NCBI GenBank assembly: GCA_015231825.1
Contig: JADGAV010000040.1
Coordinates: forward strand, 1 to 45,551
Reading direction: 5' to 3'
Source: SAR324 cluster bacterium
GTDB taxonomy: Bacteria > SAR324 > NAC60-12
DNA: 45,551 bases
Every line of letters starts with the position of its first letter. Positions within the stretch are counted from its first letter, which is position 1. A program made the translations under genes and the position numbers. This document shows positions 42,937 through 45,551 of the stretch, piece by piece. The notes under the pieces were generated by a model. The model did not search any database. It worked only from the letters and a program-made list of their open reading frames with translations, and had not been told where the DNA came from.

Positions 42937-42972
42937 GCCCAAATATTTTCTGACCAGAATTTTTATTTGGGC
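42937..42972 (+). other. Stable nested hairpin between htpG and lon
   Basis: Outer stem GCCCAAATA (42937-42945) with TATTTGGGC (42964-42972); inner stem TTCTG-AC-CAGAA in the loop. No T run follows, so it looks more like an mRNA-stabilising or processing element than a terminator. Confidence 0.5.
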
Positions 42973-43014
42973 AAAAGCTTCACCCTGCAGAGGGACGAAC
43001 CCGTTTAATTGATA

Positions 43015-43030
43015 CAATGAAGATTCATTG
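43015..43030. promoter_or_regulatory. Palindrome upstream of lon
   Basis: CAATGAA (43015-43021), spacer GA, TTCATTG (43024-43030) is a perfect 7-bp inverted repeat just before a TTGACA (43037-43042) that could be the lon -35. The following -10 is poor. Confidence 0.35.
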
Positions 43031-43081
43031 ATTGGTTTGACAGAACCATGTCTGATTAGTTTTTTGCTTGAGGAATTGCGA

Positions 43082-45532
43082 ATGCCCACCAAAAAAAGAA
43101 TGGCCAACATCCCCAAAAAATCGAAAGACAATAAGAAGGAAAAAATACTCCTGATCGATTCGGAAGGCAATGTCATTACTTTAGCAGAACTCCCTCTGAA
43201 AATCCCCATCCTTCCCCTTTACCACCGTCCTATGTTTCCAGGAATACTGACGATGGTTGGAAGCAGTGTCGCCACCAGTGAATGGATCCAGCAAACATTG
43301 GAAAAAACGGACAATATCATTGGATTATTGATGGTGGATCCTGAAAAACGGGACAGCAATGGAGAATGGGATGAAGTGAAATCCTCTGACGATTTCTGTC
43401 AAATGGGAACCGTTGCCTATGTGCTGAACTGGGTTGAATTGCCCGACAAAAGCTGTCAATTCATGCTGAGCACCCTGCAGCGCTTCACAGTCAGTAAAAT
43501 GACCAAAAGAAAACGCAACTTCACCGCAGAAGTGAACTATATTGAAGAGCCTGAACCAAACATGACCGAAGAGGTCAAAGCATGCGGGGCTGCTATTGTC
43601 ACCGCTATCAAGGAAATTATCCCACACAATCCGATCTTTTCCCAGGAGATGAGTTATCTTCTTTCTCAGGTAGATATCAATGACCCATTCATGCTCACTG
43701 ATTTAGCGGCATCTGTCACCAATGCGAAAGGCAAAGATCTCCAGGAGATTCTGGAGACCTCTGATCTCAGTACCCGAATGGAAAAGACGCTCCTTCTCTT
43801 GCGGGAAGAATATGATTTGAGCGTCCTGAAGGAACAGATCAACCAGAAAATTGAAGATCAGATGTCCAAACATCAACGGGAGTTTTTTCTAAGAGAGCAA
43901 CTGAAGGCGATTAAAATTGAACTGGGAATCGAACAAAATCGCAAACAAGTTGATTTGCAGCGTTTTAGAGAAAAATTTAAATCGTTGACGCTGACAGAAG
44001 AAGCTCAGAAGCGGGTGAGTCAGGAAATGGACCGTTATGAAACACTTGATGATCAATCACCGGAAAATCATGTGGTATTTCAATATCTGGAATGGTTGTC
44101 TTCAATGCCATGGGGAGTCTTTTCGAAAGACCGATTGAGCCTGACACGGGCAGAGAGAATTCTCAACCAGGATCACTATGGCCTGAAAGATGTTAAAAAA
44201 CGGATTCTCGAATTTATTGGTGTCAGCAAATTAAAGGGCAGCGTAAAAGGGTCCATCGTATGCCTGGTCGGCCCCCCTGGTGTTGGGAAGACATCGTTGG
44301 GAAAATCGGTAGCCAGAGCCTTGGGCCGCGAATTTTATCGATTTTCACTGGGAGGAATGCATGATGAATCCGAGCTGAAAGGCCACCGGCGCACTTATGT
44401 CGGTTCACTGCCGGGTCGTTTGATTTATGCCCTCCGCGACGCCAAAACCTCCAACCCGGTAATCATGCTCGACGAACTTGATAAAGTCGGCAACAGTTAC
44501 CGGGGAGATCCTTATTCGGTTTTATTGGAAGTCCTGGATCCCGAACAAAACCAGGAGTTTCTGGATCATTATCTTGATGTCCGTTTTGACCTTTCAAATG
44601 TGCTTTTCATCGCCACCGCCAACATCCTTGATCCGATTCATTCCGCTTTGCTGGACCGAATGGAAATTATTCGTTTGTCCGGCTACATCCCGGAGGAAAA
44701 AATTCAAATTGCCCAACGCCATCTGCTGCCTAAAACACTTCTTGACTCCGGTCTGACAGGACAGGATGTCATCTTCGAAAAGAAGGCTGTTCAGCGAATC
44801 ATTCTGGAATATGCAAGAGAAGCAGGAGTTCGGAATCTGGAAAAGAAGCTGAATGCCATCTTGCGTTCCATCGCCACCAGCCATGCCCGGGGAAAGACCG
44901 AACAGGTCACCATCACCCCGGACAATTTGGAAAGCTTCCTCGGAAAGCCAATTTTTAATGAAGAAACGTATCACAGCCGCCCAATGCCAGGGGTGGTCCG
45001 TGGACTGGCATGGACTTCACTCGGCGGGACGACGCTCTACATTGAATCCAGCCAGATGGATGGCAAAGGTAATTTGAAGCTGACCGGGCAGCTCGGTGAT
45101 GTCATGAAGGAATCGTCTTCAATCGCCCACACCTATGTCCAATCATTCCTCAAGAGTATGGGGGAGAAACCCGGCTTTTTTCGCAAAAATGCCATCCATC
45201 TCCATGTCCCTGCCGGAGCCACACCCAAAGACGGACCTTCTGCCGGAATTGCAATGGCGGTCAGCCTGCTCTCATTGGCATTGGAACAGCCTGTCGATCC
45301 TGATCTGGCCATGACAGGGGAATTGACCCTCAAAGGCTATGTTTTACCAGTAGGCGGAATCAAGGAAAAACTGATTGGCGCCAAATTAGCTGGAATCCGA
45401 AAGCTGATCTTTCCCCGGGAGAATGAAAAAGACTACGACGAACTGCCCGCCTATCTCAAACGAGGTTTGACGGTCCACCTCGTCTCTCACTTCCGTGAAG
45501 TCGCCGAAATTGCCCTGGATTTGGAATTGTAA
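43082..45532 (+). CDS. lon: ATP-dependent protease Lon
   Basis: 816 residues from the ATG at 43082, where GAGG lies eight bases before; the frame is open back to 43028 but the family start is later. The N-terminal substrate domain begins near PLKIPILPLYHRPMFPG. The AAA+ module has Walker A GPPGVGKTS (about 397) and Walker B IMLDELDKV. The protease domain has the catalytic pair Ser720 (PKDGPSAG) and Lys763 (GGIKEKLIGA), 43 residues apart as in E. coli Lon. It degrades damaged and regulatory proteins. It may be co-expressed with htpG. Confidence 0.96.
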   Translation: MPTKKRMANIPKKSKDNKKEKILLIDSEGNVITLAELPLKIPILPLYHRPMFPGILTMVGSSVATSEWIQQTLEKTDNIIGLLMVDPEKRDSNGEWDEVKSSDDFCQMGTVAYVLNWVELPDKSCQFMLSTLQRFTVSKMTKRKRNFTAEVNYIEEPEPNMTEEVKACGAAIVTAIKEIIPHNPIFSQEMSYLLSQVDINDPFMLTDLAASVTNAKGKDLQEILETSDLSTRMEKTLLLLREEYDLSVLKEQINQKIEDQMSKHQREFFLREQLKAIKIELGIEQNRKQVDLQRFREKFKSLTLTEEAQKRVSQEMDRYETLDDQSPENHVVFQYLEWLSSMPWGVFSKDRLSLTRAERILNQDHYGLKDVKKRILEFIGVSKLKGSVKGSIVCLVGPPGVGKTSLGKSVARALGREFYRFSLGGMHDESELKGHRRTYVGSLPGRLIYALRDAKTSNPVIMLDELDKVGNSYRGDPYSVLLEVLDPEQNQEFLDHYLDVRFDLSNVLFIATANILDPIHSALLDRMEIIRLSGYIPEEKIQIAQRHLLPKTLLDSGLTGQDVIFEKKAVQRIILEYAREAGVRNLEKKLNAILRSIATSHARGKTEQVTITPDNLESFLGKPIFNEETYHSRPMPGVVRGLAWTSLGGTTLYIESSQMDGKGNLKLTGQLGDVMKESSSIAHTYVQSFLKSMGEKPGFFRKNAIHLHVPAGATPKDGPSAGIAMAVSLLSLALEQPVDPDLAMTGELTLKGYVLPVGGIKEKLIGAKLAGIRKLIFPRENEKDYDELPAYLKRGLTVHLVSHFREVAEIALDLEL

Positions 45533-45551
45533 ATAAATTATATAGGGGACA

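Noticed and set aside
1..45551. tRNA, rRNA, CRISPR array or insertion sequence
   Set aside because: No T-loop GTTCRA pattern with a cloverleaf, no regularly spaced direct repeats, and no transposase-like protein was found on reading both strands.

Overview
The window is a chromosomal stretch of a Gram-negative bacterium. It carries Pal-TolQ-TolR, four lipoprotein genes (Pal and three others), a TRAP transporter, a glutathione S-transferase, type A RNase P RNA and the classic ffh-rpsP-rimM-trmD-rplS-rnhB order. The elongation factor G is of the mitochondrial-EFG1/'spd' kind (P-loop AHIDSGKT), and there is a TIGR02147-type regulator. Together these suggest a deltaproteobacterium-like or SAR324-like, possibly marine lineage. 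That placement is an inference: there is no rRNA in the window and no search was run.

Layout. (1) 1-6056, surface-protein region: the 3' end of an Ig-like/LamG protein, a BrnT-type toxin-antitoxin pair on the minus strand, a 926-residue secreted fibre-like protein with a self-cleaving S74 chaperone domain, and an unrecognised helical protein. (2) 6113-10650, housekeeping: an aminotransferase and a STAS protein read outward from a shared region, then a strong bidirectional terminator, fusA on the minus strand, and rnpB on the plus strand. (3) 10779-14070: two unknown lipoproteins read divergently, one of them coupled to a TIGR02147 regulator. (4) 14316-31473, an accessory metabolic island: Ldh-family and DUF1932 dehydrogenases, a TrpB-like PLP enzyme, a GntR/FCD regulator, a DctP-Q-M TRAP transporter, GST, a shikimate-dehydrogenase-like enzyme, DUF3237, an anaerobic-sulfatase-maturase-like radical SAM protein, DinB, UPF0303, TerB-like, RraA-like, aldo/keto reductase and SDR. 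(5) 31558-45532, core functions: a small lipoprotein, a short ComEC, pal-tolQ-tolR, the ffh/rpsP/trmD/rplS operon with rnhB, yraN and rpsT, then htpG and lon.

How the parts fit. The island looks like uptake (TRAP) and oxidation of a hydroxylated carboxylic acid under control of the local GntR regulator. A sequence fitting the FadR-subfamily operator consensus TNGTNNNACNA lies directly on the -10 of a candidate TRAP promoter. The substrate cannot be read from sequence. The most interesting regulatory structures are this promoter/operator, a near-perfect 22-bp palindrome upstream of the GntR gene, and twin TTGAG/CTCAA palindromes 42 bp apart in the dinB-UPF0303 divergent region. I see no CRISPR array, tRNA, rRNA, insertion sequence or prophage.
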